From the NCBI RefSeq assembly GCF_022539505.1, contig NC_061512.1:149155962-149219961 (forward strand): a stretch of 64,000 nucleotides of DNA. The letters are read 5' to 3'. Made by a program: the position numbers and the translations under genes. Below the pieces are notes generated by a model that did no database searches, was not told the origin of the DNA, and saw nothing but the letters and a program-made list of their open reading frames with translations. Each line of letters opens with the position of its first letter. The first letter of the stretch is position 1. Positions 34,759-47,387 of this stretch are shown one piece after another. The stretch comes from Lolium rigidum (Eukaryota > Streptophyta > Magnoliopsida > Poales > Poaceae).

Positions 34759-37700
34759 TAATAATTAGGTTGGGATTGTTTAGGTTTGCTATTGAATTTC
34801 CTAAGTAAAGATTGGTTGGTTCCTAAATAGGATGGTTGATAAGTATCTAGCACTAGTAGGGTTTAGTGTTTATGGTGTGTGATGCACAATTAATGGATAG
34901 GGTTGCTATTATGGTTCATCACAGGGTGTGATGCTAAATATGGATAATTAAGGTTGTTGCCTCTAAGGATAGGAACTCTGGTTGATTCTATTTGATTATC
35001 TAAGTTTGATTAAGATAAATATATGGGATACTAATTAGTGGTGATAGGGTTCCAATATTTTATGTGGATTTGAACTAGTATTTGGTTGCTAGATAAGAAT
35101 TTTTGATTACTAATGAAGTAACATGATCACATGTTACTTAGGGTTTAGGTTTGGGAACAGTTTAGGGTTCATATGAATAAATGGATTTAGGTTGCCTAAG
35201 GTATTAGGTTTTAGGGTCCCACATGAAATTATGGATTCCTGATTCTATTACTTATGAAGTTAGGGATTTCTAAATACCCTAAAGTTCTTGAATTAATAAC
35301 TTCATTAATAAAGTTGAAGTTATTAATAACTTTGGAATTAAAGTAATATTGGATTTGTCCTTTTATTATTTTTAAAGAATTAATAATTAAGGTAATTATT
35401 AATTAGGGTTTAAATCCTTTTAATAAGGATTTAATAAGTTAATAGTAAATAAGAATTAATTTTAATGTTTTACTTATTTACTTACTGTTTTTATTTATTT
35501 TAAAAATGTTTTCTTTAATTTCTGAATTTTAATTGTGTTTAAAATTAAGGGAAAGGGCTTAATTAACAAGTATTAAATAATTAAATTTTTATTGAAAATA
35601 AAAATTTCATATTATATTTTTATTGGATAGATCTTTCTTTTCTCAGAATTTTGATATCTTATTTTCATTTTTCTGAGTTATTATGAATTTTACAAATTCA
35701 TTTGAAGTTTCAGATATTATTGGGTTTGAATTAAAACAAAAGGAACTGCTAAATCTACCCGGGTTGGCTACCCTCAGGGACACTGATGAGTGGGCCTATG
35801 CCACGGTGGCTGCCACACAAGCATTTGACCAGGGTCAAAATCGAAACGTGGCAGGGGCTTCTCTGCCGGCGGGAGGTCGGCGACGGCGCCGGAGCTAGGC
35901 TGCTCCCCAGGATGATTGACTACACCTAATCGAACCACAGCATGGTGAGGAACCTATCGGTGGCGGCGCCGCCCGGAAATGACCACTGGAACCTGCTCGC
36001 CGGCGAGGTGCTGCGGCGGCGGACACGGGCACATGATGCTATGAGGCTACGGTCGACTATTCGATGCAATACGAAGCTCAGGAGATGCGCAGGCTCACCG
36101 TGAGGTTGTTGGAATCGACGGTGAGGTCGGAGGTGGTCTGACGGCGAGGCAATTGTCACGGTGGCCGGACCATCTGTGAGCCAAGGTGAGCTCGAATCGG
36201 CTGCTTCCGTGCGCGGCGACTCGATTCCTTCCGCAGGAGTAACCAGTCGACGATTGTGGTTACGATGGTAGCCACGGCAGGGCTTGGGGAGGCTCCTACC
36301 GGCGGCGAGGAAGATGGCCGGCTAGTTAGGGTTTCGGGTATGGGGAAAAATTGGGACGAGGAAGAAGAACTCGACGCAATTGTTCGTGCTGGGGCATTTA
36401 TAGAGCGTCGAAGAACGCCTCGTCACGACGCCGAGCGAGGAGAGGACGCCAGCACGAGGGAGAAAGCAAACACGCCGTCGTCTTTGTCCCTCCCGTGTGC
36501 GAGAGGATGAGGATGACCCTCCCTCTGTTTTTCTTTAAACGAAGAGGTACGTGGGCCACTTTGGGCTGTCTTTGGACTGGGCGGTTGGGCCGTGGTGCTT
36601 GGGCTCCTCTGCAGGCTGCTGCTTTGGGCTGTGGTAGCCCAATAGGTATGTCTCTCTTTTTCTTATTTTCTTTACTCGTTTTCTGTTTTTCTGTTTTGTA
36701 TTTGCTATATTTAAATTCTGTTTTTGATTCAAATTTGAGTCCTTTTATTTTGCAGGTGTTTGACAATTGGAATTTCTCGAGGACTAATAAGAAGATCATT
36801 TTAATGCTAAATTGTTTTTGAATGATCATTTTAATCTTTATGTATGCACTTTCTATTGCAATGTTTAACTAATCATGATTTTGTACTCTCATTATAATTT
36901 CCATTTTCTTGTGAATCAAATTCTTTGGATAATTATAGTTGATGCTTTCAACTCAAAGTATTTTAAAGGTTGTGTTAAGACTTGGTTTCAATTTAGGGAA
37001 TTGGTCACTTGCACCTGATTTTATGTGAGCACTTGCCTTTTTAAGATTTTGCAGATATGATCATAACCATATTTCAAAGGTGGCACTAGGATTATGTGTA
37101 ATAGCACCTTGAATTACCTATAGTAAACATTACTCCCATCATGGTTTGATCTTGGTTATAATGATAAGTGATTGATCACTATACATGGTTTAACTAAAGG
37201 GTTTAGACCAGGTTTATACGATACTCCATAATTAAGTATTGGTTTTAAATAGTGAACAATTCTAGGGTTCCCATTATACTCACATAATGACCACTGGTTT
37301 GCATCTCAATTATGCCTAGGTTCATGTTATGATCACCATAGTGATACATAAACTATGGTTGAGATATACCCTAGTTTATAGAGTTCAGATGACACCATGT
37401 TTCATTTGCTAGGGTTAATCTCCCCTAACCAGGGTAATATGGTTAGTTGCTTCATATGTTATGTGCTTTTATAATTACTAAGGATTTGAGAATTGGTTTT
37501 ATCTTCTACCAATTAACTTCTATTATTGTCTCCAGTTTATAATGGAAGTAACTACATTGGTTATAGTTCTTTTTATAGTTAACTTTGGTTATATGGATGT
37601 ATGGTTTCTCACCATATAAAATGGAGAGTTTAACTCTAAGGTTTTCTTAGGTTCTTAAATCTATGGAATATAGATATGGTAGGATTCTACTTATGATCAA

Positions 37701-38918
37701 CAAGTGATTCACAAGTTAAGGTTGGAATATAAGCATATGGTTGCTTACTAGTGATCTCTCTATTATTTCATGTGGAAATAGGATATACTTATCCTATTAG
37801 GGTTTAACTTATCCTCACGTACCTCAAGAGCATGATCATGGATTAGACATGATCAACTTGTTCTTAATCTCTCTACCTCAAGTTCTTAGGGTTTATGATC
37901 ATCACTCAATTTATAATGATCAAGGTTTGGCTTCCTAAGATATCTCTCATTTAATAGGTTTCTCACTTTCATGATCAAGTATTATCTTGATTAATCTAGG
38001 GTATAGTACTTCTAATTTACCTTCTTGAATGGGACTACTAGGGTTGCCCTAAAGTTTATATCCCGGAAGAATGCCTGAGATAATTACTTAGGGTTCTTCT
38101 TAAACAATGATGATTTAATCATCGGGACACATGGATAGTTCTCTCTCATTTAGGAAGGACTTTAATACTAACCTGAAGTTAGGCTCCATAGAGATTGATG
38201 TGATCATCAAAATCTATGTTTAACATAGTTGGTTTCTCTCTCTAGGGATTGTTTTGATTAACATCCTAGGGTTGCTCTTAAAGATGATGATTTGAATACT
38301 TGGATGTATATCCAGGGTTTAGCTCAAGGTTTGTCATTGCCTTTCTAATAATTAAAATAGAACTCTCACCTCTCTAGGTTAGATGCTTAACTATTTGGAA
38401 TGGAAAAGGATATATATATTTCTAGAGTTGCTCTCCTGGTCATGATTCCATGTTTTAAGTGGAATCAATACCATGAGGTATATGGTAGGATCATGAATTA
38501 GTTTTAAGATATGGAAAAGATAAGTGAAGAATGGTTTCTTCAGTTATAGTTACTTGATTTCCAATTAAATGGATGTTCATATGTTATGGCAAGGAATACC
38601 ATGTTGTAATCTTTTATAAGATCAAGCAATTGATCATTGAGTAAAGTGTTGTTGTGTTGATTATTAGTTCCCTTTGATCTAACCCCTTAGATCAAATTAT
38701 CTCTACCCAAAACAAGGTTTTAGCAAAGTCACTTTTGAGGTTTATAGCGCTTGACTTGATGAGCTACTTCAATTCCACCAAGGTCAAGTGAAACTTCGAT
38801 TCTTGTGATTGTTTTACTTTAAAGCGCGAAAATTCCCCAGATTTTCTATGCATGAATGCAATGCACACAACTGTTTCCTCTATTTTTGTAACCCCAATAC
38901 CTGGGATATTACAGAACA

Positions 38919-38950
38919 CAAGAAATTATCGATACGTCGGAGACGTATCA
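38919..38950 (-). repeat. 3' LTR of element E, remainder after solo LTR F
   Basis: CAAGAAATT...GACGTATCA completes the LTR interrupted at 32475 and ends in the expected CA. The internal region of E starts at 38951 with GCATCCCCAAGCTT, the complement of the purine-rich tract. Confidence 0.9.
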
Positions 38951-41528
38951 GCATCCCCAAGCTTAGTTTCTGCTCGTCCCGAGCAGGTAAACGATAACAA
39001 AGATAATTTCTGGAGTGACATGCCATCATAATCTTGATCATACTATTGTAAGCACATGTAATGAATGCAGCGATCAAAACAATGGTAAATGACATGAGTA
39101 AACAATGAATCATAAAGCAAAGACTTTTCATGAATAGTAATTTCAAGACAAGCATCAATAAGTCTTGCATAAGAGTTAACTCATAAAGCAATAAATTCAA
39201 AGTAAAGACATTGAAGCAACACAATGGAAGATTAAGTTTCAGCGGTTGCTTTCAACTTGTAACATGTATATCTCATGGATAATTGTCAATGCAAAGCAAT
39301 ATAACAAGTTTAATATACAAGTATGTAAGAATCAATGCACAGTTCACACAAGTGTTTGCTTCTTGAGGTGGAGAGAAATAGGTGAACTGACTCAACATTA
39401 AAAGTAAAAGAAAGGTCCTTCAAAGAGGAAAGCATCGATTGCTATATTTGTGCTAGAGCTTTTATTTTGAAAACAAGAAACAATTTTGTCAACGGTAGTA
39501 ATAAAGCATATGTATCATGTAAATTATATCTTACAAGTTGCAAGCCTCATGCATAGTATACTAATAGTTCCCGCACCTTGTCCTAATTACCTTGGACTAC
39601 CGGATCATCGCAATACACATGATTTAACCAAGTGTCACAATGGGGTACCTCCATGCCGCCTGTACAAAGGTCTAAGGAGAAAGCTCGCATTTTGGATTTC
39701 TCGCTTTTGATTATTCTCAACTTAGACATCCATACCGGGACAACATAGACAACAGATAATGGACTCCTCTTTAATGCATAAGCATGTGGCAACAATTATT
39801 ATTCTCATATGAGATTGAGGATATATGTCCAAAACTGAAACTTCAACCATGATTCATGGCTTTAGTTAGCGGCCCAATGTTCTTCTCTAACAATATGCAT
39901 GCTCCAACCATTAAGGTGGTAGATCTCTCTTACTTCAGACAAGACGGACATGCATAGCAACTCACATGATATTCAACAAAGAGTAGTTGATGGCGTCCCA
40001 GAAGCATGGTTATCGCACAACAAGCAACTTAATAAGAGATAAAGTGCATAAGTACATATTCAATACCACAATAGTTTTTAAGCTATTTGTCCCATGAGCT
40101 ATATATTGTAAAGGTGAAGGATAGCAATTTTAAAGGTAGCACTCAAGCAATTTACTTTGGAATGGCGGATAAATACCATGTAGTAGGTTGGTATGGTAGA
40201 CACAAATGGCATAGTGGTTGGCTCAAGGATTTTGGATGCATGAGAAGTATTCCCTCTCGATACAAGGTTTAGGCTAGCAAGGTTATTTGAAACAAACACA
40301 AGGATGAACCGGTGCAGCAAAACTCACATAAAAGACATATTGTAAACATTATAAGACTCTACACCGTCTTCCTTGTTGTTCAAAACTCAATACTAGAAAT
40401 TATCTAGACTTTAGAGAGACCAAATATGCAAACCAAATTTTAGCAAGCTCTATGTGTTTCTTCATTAATGGGTGCAAAGTATATGATGCAAGAGCTTAAA
40501 CATGAGCACAACAATTGCCAAGTATCAAATTATTCAAGACATTTTAAAATTACTACATGTAGCATTTCCCGATTCCAACCATATAACAATTTAACGAAGA
40601 AGATTCAACCTTCGCCATGAATACTATGAGTAAAGCCTAAGGACATATTTGCCCATATGCAACAGCGGATCGTGTCTCTCTCCCACACAATGAATGCTAG
40701 GATCCATTTTATTCAAACAAAAACAAAAACAAAAACAAACCGACGCTCCAAGCAAAGCACATAAGATGTGATGGAATAAAAATATAGTTTCAGGGGAGGA
40801 ACCTGATAATGTTGTCGATGAAGAAGGGGATGCCTTGGGCATCCCCAAGCTTAGACGCTTGAGTCTTATTAAAATATGCAGGGGTGAACCACTTAGAGCT
40901 TTCACTCTCCTTGATCATATTGTATCATCCTCCTCTCTTGATCCTTGAAAACTTCCTCCACACCAAACTCGAAACAACTCATTAGAGGGTTAGTGGACAA
41001 TAAAAATTAACATGTTCAGAGGTGACACAATCATTCTTAACACTTCTGGACATTGCATAAAGCTACTGGACATTAATGGATCAAAGAAATTCATCCAACA
41101 TAGCAAAAGAGGCAATGCGAAATAAAAGGCAGAATCTGTCAAAACAGAACAGTCCGTAAAGATGGATTTTATTGAGGAACCAGACTTGCTCAAATGAAAA
41201 TGCCCAAATTGAATGAAAGTTGCGTACATATCTGAGGATCACGCACGTAAATTGGCTTAATTTTCTGAGCTACCTACAGAGGGGCAGGTCGAAATTCGTG
41301 ACAGCTAAGAAATCTGTTTCTGCGCAGTAATCCAAATCTAGTATTCACTTTACTATCAAAGACTTTACTTGGCACAACAAAGCACAAAACTAAGATAAGG
41401 AGAGGTTTCTACAGTAGTAAACAACTTCGAAGACTCAAATATAAAAAAAAAATACTGTAGCAAATAAACACATGGGTTATCTCCCAAGAAGTTCTTTCTT
41501 TATAGCCATTAAGATGGGCTCAGCAGTT
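38951..41528 (-). other. Non-coding internal region of element E
   Basis: About 2.6 kb corresponding to 5578-8031 of B. I find no gene and no pol motif. It contains a run of AAAAAC repeats near 40715-40738. Confidence 0.8.
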
Positions 41529-42251
41529 TTAATGATGCACTCGCAAGAGATAGTATTTGAAGCAAAAGAGAGCATCAAGAGGCAAATTCAAAACACATTT
41601 AAGCCTAACATGCTTCCTATGAAAAGGAATCTTGTAAATAAACAAGTTCATGAAGAGCAAAGTAACAAGCATAGGAAGATAGAACAAGTGTAGCTTCAAA
41701 AATTTCAGCACATAGAGAGGCATTTTAGTAACATGAAAATTTCCACAACCATATTTTCCTCTCTCATAATAGCTTTCAGTAGCAACATGAGCAAACTCAA
41801 CAATATAACTATCACATAAAGCATTCTTATCATGAGTCTCGTGCATAAAATAATTAATCTCCACATAAGCATAATCAATTTTATTAGTTGTAGTGGGAGC
41901 AAATTCAACAAAGTAGCTATCATTATTATTCTCATCAAGTGTAGGAGGCATAGTATAATCACAACAAAATTTACTCTCCATAGTAGGTGGCACCAAAAGA
42001 CCACTATCATTATAATCATCATAAATAGGAGGCAAAGTATCATCAAAGAAAATTTTCTCCTCAATGCTTGGGGGACTAAAAAGATCATGCTCATCAAAAC
42101 CAGCTTCCCCAAGCTTAGAATTTTCCATATCATTAGCAACAATGGTATTCAAAGTGTTCATGCTAATATGTTCCATGGGTTTTTTAATTTTCGCATCAAA
42201 CCATCCATGTCTTAAATCAGGAAATAGAATAAGAAGCTCATTGTCGTCCAT
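41529..42251 (-). CDS. Unknown acidic protein with hydrophobic segment, element E
   Basis: 240 residues, homologous over its length to the frames at 4834-5577 (B) and 50602-51318 (I). It shares the starting ELLILFPDLRHGWFDAKIKK, the acidic Tyr/Pro-rich centre, the two DSY-F/I-VEFA motifs and the hydrophobic stretch near the C-terminus followed by HRKHVRLK. It starts about 130 bases after the tRNA-Asp primer site. It has no gag or pol signature. The frame is intact although E's two LTRs were each hit by a later insertion. Function unknown. Confidence 0.6.
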   Translation of the reverse strand: MDDNELLILFPDLRHGWFDAKIKKPMEHISMNTLNTIVANDMENSKLGEAGFDEHDLFSPPSIEEKIFFDDTLPPIYDDYNDSGLLVPPTMESKFCCDYTMPPTLDENNNDSYFVEFAPTTTNKIDYAYVEINYFMHETHDKNALCDSYIVEFAHVATESYYERGKYGCGNFHVTKMPLYVLKFLKLHLFYLPMLVTLLFMNLFIYKIPFHRKHVRLKCVLNLPLDALFCFKYYLLRVHH

Positions 42252-42383
42252 TATGCCAAACTAGTGTAAACAAGAAACAAAAAGATGCAATTGCAGGATC
42301 TAAAGGAAATAGCTTTGAGTACTTACAACGGCGAAAATAGCTTAGTAGCCGAGATCCGGAGTGTGAGTACCTTTTACCTTTCC

Positions 42384-42401
42384 TCCCCGGCAACGGCGCC
42401 A
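42384..42401 (-). promoter_or_regulatory. Primer-binding site for tRNA-Asp, element E
   Basis: Minus-strand TGGCGCCGTTGCCGGGGA, separated by 10 bases from the LTR that starts at 42412. Confidence 0.9.
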
Positions 42402-42411
42402 GAAAATAGCT

Positions 42412-43411
42412 TGATGTCTACGGGTGCTTCTATTCTTGTAGACAGTGTTGGGCCTCCCAGAGCAGAGGTTTGTAGAACAGCAGCAAGTTTTCCCTTAAGT
42501 GGATCACCCAAGGTTTATCGAACTCAGGGAGGAAGAGGTCAAAGATATCCCTCTCATGCAACCCTGCAACCACAAAGCAAGAAGTCTCTTGTGTCCCCAA
42601 CACACCTAATAGGTGCACTAGTTCGGCGAAGAGATAGTGAAATACAGGTGGTATGAATAAATATGAGCAGTAGTAACGCAGTAAAACAGTAAACAAGCAG
42701 CGATAGCAGTATTTAGGAACAAGGCCTAGGGATTAGACTTTCACTAGTGGACACTCTCAACTTTGATCACATAACAGAATAGATAAATGCATACTCTACA
42801 CTCTCTTGTTGGATGATGAACACCACTAACTGTGTAGGATTACACGAACCCTCAATGCCGGAGTTAACAAGCTCCACAATATTCAATATTCATGTTTAAA
42901 TAACCTTAGAGTGCATGACAGATCAACACAACTAAACCAAGTACTAACATAGCATGCACACTGTCACCTTCACACCATGTAGGAGGAATAGATCACATCA
43001 ATACCATCATAGCAATAGTTAACTTCATAATCTACAAGAGATCATAATCATAGCCTACGCCAAGTACTAACACGGATGCACACACTGTCACCATTACACC
43101 GTGCAGGAGGAATAAAACTACTTTAATAACAGCACTAGAGTAGCACATAGATAAATTGTGATACAAAACACATTGCAATTATAAAGAGATATAAATAAGC
43201 ACTTCACTACGCCATTCATAACAGTGAATAAGTATTCTGTGAAATATAGCCTAAGAGACCCACACGGTGCACACACTCGTCACCTTTACACACGTGGGAC
43301 AAGGAGTCTCCGGAGATCACATAAGTAAAACCCACTTGACTAGCATAATGACATCTAGATTACAAGCATCATCATATGAATCTCAATCATGTAAGGCAGC
43401 TCATGAGATTA
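42412..43411 (-). repeat. 5' LTR of element E, first part
   Basis: Plus-strand start TGATGTCTACGGG; interrupted after 43411 by Helitron G. Continues at 46733-47382. Confidence 0.92.
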
Positions 43412-43816
43412 TCTATTATATTATTAAAACAACAAACAATCAACGGTAAAGATTTATCAACCAATCTAAAATCATAAAATCTCAATGGCTGAGATTAATA
43501 AACTTAGCACCTAAGCAGTTGCACGTGCGGCGTATCTGCAAATCCACCGCGAGGTTACAACGGAACATGTCCCGCACGGATACGAACTGGATTCCTATAG
43601 AGAATCAATCAAAACCTCATTGCCGTTTAAATTCTACCCCCTTTCCCAAGAAAAATCCGCGTACATAACTCCTCCTTCTACACGTGATTCTACACGTGAT
43701 TCACACAATGTTAACATGGCAGGAAACTAGCTAGGAGAAGAAATCATGTACAAACCAAGAATCAGCAATACCATCTTCCACGCCGATAAAGTCGCCTGGC
43801 ACCTGATTCCCATCAT

Positions 43817-44135
43817 ATGAGATTGATCTTGGTCAGATCTCGACTCCCGCCGTCAAAGATCGACCGGACCAGGGATGACGAGCCGCGATGCCATCTCCGG
43901 CCAATAAAGTCGACCTTGCGCCGGCATATGAGATTGATCCCGGTGCAGGTCGCGACGTTCGACTCCTGCCGTCAAAGATCGACCGGGCAGGGGACGACGA
44001 GCCGCGACGGCCATCTTCCGCCGATAAAGTCGGCGTTGCGACTGATTCCCGCCATATATGAGATTGATCCCGGTGCAGGTCGCGACGCTCGACTCCTGCC
44101 GTCAAAGATCGACCAGGCCGGGGACGACGAGCCGC
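43817..44135 (+). repeat. Three tandem units in Helitron G
   Basis: Units starting ATGAGATTGATC at 43817, about 43928 and about 44059, each 75-130 bases. They share CGACTCC/CGCCGTCAAAGATCGACC and GACGAGCCGCG. The second and third are most alike. The repeat keeps one frame open through all three units, which explains the 220-codon frame here. Confidence 0.8.
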
Positions 44136-44277
44136 CTGCAGCGCTAGCAAGGCCCTCCGGCGCGGCGCGATGTTTGCATGCCGCCTCATCCAACCATGGA
44201 AGGCCTCTACGTGGGTGCCACCGTATACATACCATGCGGCGCCACAGTCTAGGCGCACCCGGCACTCCCACCAGCAT

Positions 44278-44475
44278 GGCCGGGCACGTCGGCGTGATTA
44301 CATTACCCGGGAAGAGGAAAGAGGTGCTGGAGCGAGCGTTTGTGCTCAGCACCAACTCCGCCAAGATGAAGTCCATCATGGACACAACGAACGGCATGCA
44401 CCCGTGCGGACGTACATCATGCTCCTCAAGCCCCACTGCAAGACAATCCTGCTCGAGATCCCCAAGCGGCCCGTG
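44278..44475 (+). pseudogene. Possible captured exon in Helitron G
   Basis: An open stretch reading GHVGVITLPGKRKEVLERAF, then KMKSIMDTTNG. A shift of frame gives RTYIMLLKPHCKTILLEIPK before GTAAGT at 44476-44481, a good splice-donor consensus. The mixed composition and donor suggest a fragment of a host gene taken up by the Helitron. I cannot name the gene. It has no start, no continuing exon that I can show, and a likely frameshift near 44400. Confidence 0.35.
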
Positions 44476-46703
44476 GTAAGTCCTACTCTTCAACTTGGCT
44501 TACCAGAAAATCTGGTGGTCTTCCTGGTCTGAGCTTTCTGTGGCCTCTCTGATCCTGGCCGCTGCACCTGCCTCCCGCTGTTTTCCTCCCGGCACCATCT
44601 CCGTTATCCCGTCTTCCCATGCAATTAGAGCACCTAGATGGATAGATACAGGGTTTCAGGTAGGCCAGCGAGATGGATAGAGGCGATTTCCCGTCCTACA
44701 GGCACCCGAACAGACGATGGACAAGGCCTCACAGAATTAGCAGGCATTAGAAGATGATGGATGGCATCACAGAAGGCTACATGGCCATCGGCTGAAGTCA
44801 CAAAGGCATGGGCTCTAGCCTCTGGTCACAGATGGTGTTGACCCGAAGAGGTTTGGATTCTTAGCTTTGGTGATGTATTGAATCGTATTAGATGAATTTG
44901 ACTTACACGTTCTAGGCTGGGTTTTTTTTCTTGATATGAATTGTATAAGATGAATTTGACAAATTATTGCAAGAATCTGTGTGTAAATTTGAATCTATCG
45001 AGGATTCGAGGCTCAGGTCGAAGCTCTATACCGTCGTTGAAGAAATCTGGAGTAGTCACTAGAGATCTTGAAATTAAAGAAAAGGATAGTAGCATGTTTT
45101 CTTTAATCTTCGTCTCTTCTTCCTTTGAATTGAAAATAAAAAATAAAAGGCTCGGCCATGAAAATACTATTGCACCCACCTGTGCATTAGTTTTGTTCAA
45201 AGTACGTTCAAAGTATATATCTGTTTAAGATTCAGGTATTAAGTTTACCAAGTAGTACTCTTACTTGGTACAGTGACTTAATTTTCTTCATGCATTAGTG
45301 ATGCTAATGAACTAGCCTACAGGTTGTGCACGATGAAGTTGTAAATGTTGAGGTTTGATCAGTCGCGCTTCCAAACAAGGGCACGCGGCATCAACAACAA
45401 CGACCACCATGTGGATTCAGATTCCGGAGATGGGAGCGCCACAGGCCAGCATATTCTTGATCTGCGAGCACCGGCAGCAGCGACGTCGAGCTCACGTAGC
45501 ACGTGGAGATAACCAATACTTATGTGGTTAATTTCAGAATTTGTCTGATGAACTACTTTGATAGGAAGTCGATGTAACATCAGTATTGCGATGGTACAGA
45601 AGAAGTTGCATGGCGAGCGTCAGGGAGACACATAGGTTGCTAGACTTTACCATCAATCATGGCAAGACTGGGGATATCAATGTGATCGGCGTGCTGCTCT
45701 TCAAGCGAGCAGCTGGCACCCTGCACTGAGTCTCGCGTGTCGCTTCTAAAACATGGCAATAGTAGACGCATGGCTCAGTATGTTTTGGGTTCACAAAGGA
45801 TGGCTCTTAAAGCATCCGCTTCTTTTCTGCAACTGAGAGAAGTTCTGGAATATGTTGATTATGTTGTCGATCATTACAACAAGATGAACCAGCACATTAC
45901 CAATTTTAGAAATTCTATTTATTTGTACAAAATCCATATAAAATGCATATTATATGAAAATCAACAATTGTAATAACATAAAATAAAGAAAAATATAGTA
46001 TTCTAATTAGAAGTTTATATATACACGTAGTCTAGAAGTCCATAAGTAACTAATTGAAAATGAACATTACCAATTGCAGTAATATGGAATATATCTGTAC
46101 TTAAATATTTAATCGAAAACATACACTATTACTAGCAGCTTCTCAATGAAGCCGCAAAAGACAAAAGAAAGCATAGATCACAAGATTTTTCAATCCGTTA
46201 ATGATACTACTTAAAAATAGACGATTCGGAACTACTGGTTTTCAGAAAGTTGCACCGTGTACTTTTAGATTAAAATCCAAGATACAGTTATTTCCTAGGC
46301 TACCGCGGTATTATCTAAAATATTATATATTGTCAAGAATAGATTGTCCATACAAAGTATAATGAGAAATATTGATACCTACAAGTTGACGAATGTGCGG
46401 AATATAAGGGCCATTGCTGATTGCGGATGTAATGAAAAAACTGACACGCGAGGGATGTACATGACATGCATATTAAAGCATGTTTTAACAAAGGGCCTTG
46501 CGTTGTAGTACTTTGCAGCTGTGAAAAGGCGGGTTAAAATCCTTTAATCCTTCAATGTGACACATCAAACTAAGTATGAATAATAATCTAATACAATGTT
46601 TTATATATTTTCTTAGGGAACTCCAAAAGTTTAGCAAATAATTTAATTGAACATTGTGTACCAAGAGACAAATAAGCACCCGACAAAACAATACGAAATA
46701 TAG

Positions 46704-46732
46704 CCGCGCAAATGCGCGGGTTACCCTGCTAG
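46704..46732 (+). terminator. Helitron G 3' hairpin and CTAG end
   Basis: Stem CCGCGCA/TGCGCGG (46704-46710, 46713-46719), nine spacer bases, then CTAG. This is the 3' end signal that stops rolling-circle transfer. Confidence 0.9.
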
Positions 46733-47382
46733 TTGTATTGAAGTACATAGGAGAGAGATTAACCACATAGCTGCCGGTACAGCCCCGAGCCTCGATGGAG
46801 AACTACTCCCTCCTCATGGGAGACAGAAGTGTTGATGAAGATGGCGGTGGTGTCGATGGAGGAGCCTTCCGGGGGCACTTCCCCGTCCCGGCGGCGTGCC
46901 GGAACAGAGACTCATGTCCCCCAGATCTTGGCTTCGCGATGGCGGCGGCTCTGGAAGGTTTCTCGTACCGTGGCTTTTCCGTATCGAGGTTTTAGGTCTG
47001 GGACCTTTATATAGGCGAAGAGGCGGCGTCAGGAGGTCAACGAGGCGACGACACCATAGGGGGGCGCGGGCCACCCCCAGGCCGCACCACCCTGTCGTCT
47101 GGGGCCCACAAGGCCCTCCTCTGGCGGCTCTCGGGTGTTCTGGATGATTCCGGGCAAAATAGGAACCTGGGCGTTGATTTCGTCCAATTCCGAGAATATT
47201 TCTTTACTAGGATTTCTGAAACCAAAAACAGCAGAAAACAGCAACTGGCACTTCGGCATCTTGTTAATAGGTTAGTTCCGGAAAATGCACGAATATGACA
47301 TAAAGTGTGCATATAACATGTAGAAATCATCAATAATGTGGCATGGAACACAAGAAATTATCGATACGTCGGAGACGTATCG
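46733..47382 (-). repeat. 5' LTR of element E, second part
   Basis: Continues the LTR after Helitron G and ends GACGTATCG where GACGTATCA is expected. It is followed by AGCTT, the one-mismatch partner of GGCTT at 30835-30839. Confidence 0.9.
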
Positions 47383-47387
47383 AGCTT

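Larger units (their letters stand above)
32476..38913 (-). mobile_element. Solo LTR F, 6.4 kb
   Basis: 6438 bp with ends TGTGGTGACCC and GGATATTACA on the plus strand, flanked by GAACA on both sides (32471-32475 and 38914-38918). I see no primer site, polypurine tract or coding domain inside and no second copy of either end, so it is a single LTR left by LTR-LTR recombination. In minus orientation it starts TGTAATATCCC, like the TGTAACATCCC of C and D. Its TATA box (CTATAAATG, 36395-36403 minus) lies in a similar GC-rich setting. It is probably a long-LTR gypsy relative. Small frames in it (such as 33331-33642 and 36351-36821) have no recognisable content. Confidence 0.88.
43412..46732 (+). 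mobile_element. Helitron G, non-autonomous, 3.3 kb
   Basis: Inserted between A and T of the LTR of E without target duplication: left GAGATTA, right TTGTATTG, together equal to the uninterrupted LTR at 31848-31862. It begins TCTATTATATTATT and ends CTGCTAG. A 7 bp stem CCGCGCA/TGCGCGG with a 2-base loop lies at 46704-46719, nine bases before the terminal CTAG. These are the defining Helitron features. No Rep/helicase frame is present, so it is non-autonomous. The interior contains tandem repeats (43817-44135) and unidentified, possibly captured, gene fragments. Confidence 0.93.
30840..47382 (-). mobile_element. Element E: B-family LTR retrotransposon with F and G in its LTRs
   Basis: Minus-strand element in the RNase H-integrase junction of C. 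Plus-strand ends are TGATGTCTACGGG (30840) and GACGTATCG (47382, CA expected). Target duplication is GGCTT (30835-30839) against AGCTT (47383-47387). Subtracting solo LTR F with its duplication and Helitron G leaves about 6.78 kb, matching B's 6785 bp. It has the same tRNA-Asp primer site and the same unknown ORF, with no pol genes. Confidence 0.93.

Noticed and set aside
32476..38913. Possibility that F is a complete element or a CACTA-type transposon
   Set aside because: The ends are TG/CA with a 5 bp duplication, and no terminal inverted CACTA, primer site, polypurine tract or second LTR was found.
43817..44479. 220-codon frame in Helitron G
   Set aside because: Mostly produced by three in-phase tandem units; no protein family recognised. 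Only the 3' part with the splice donor is kept as a weak exon candidate.
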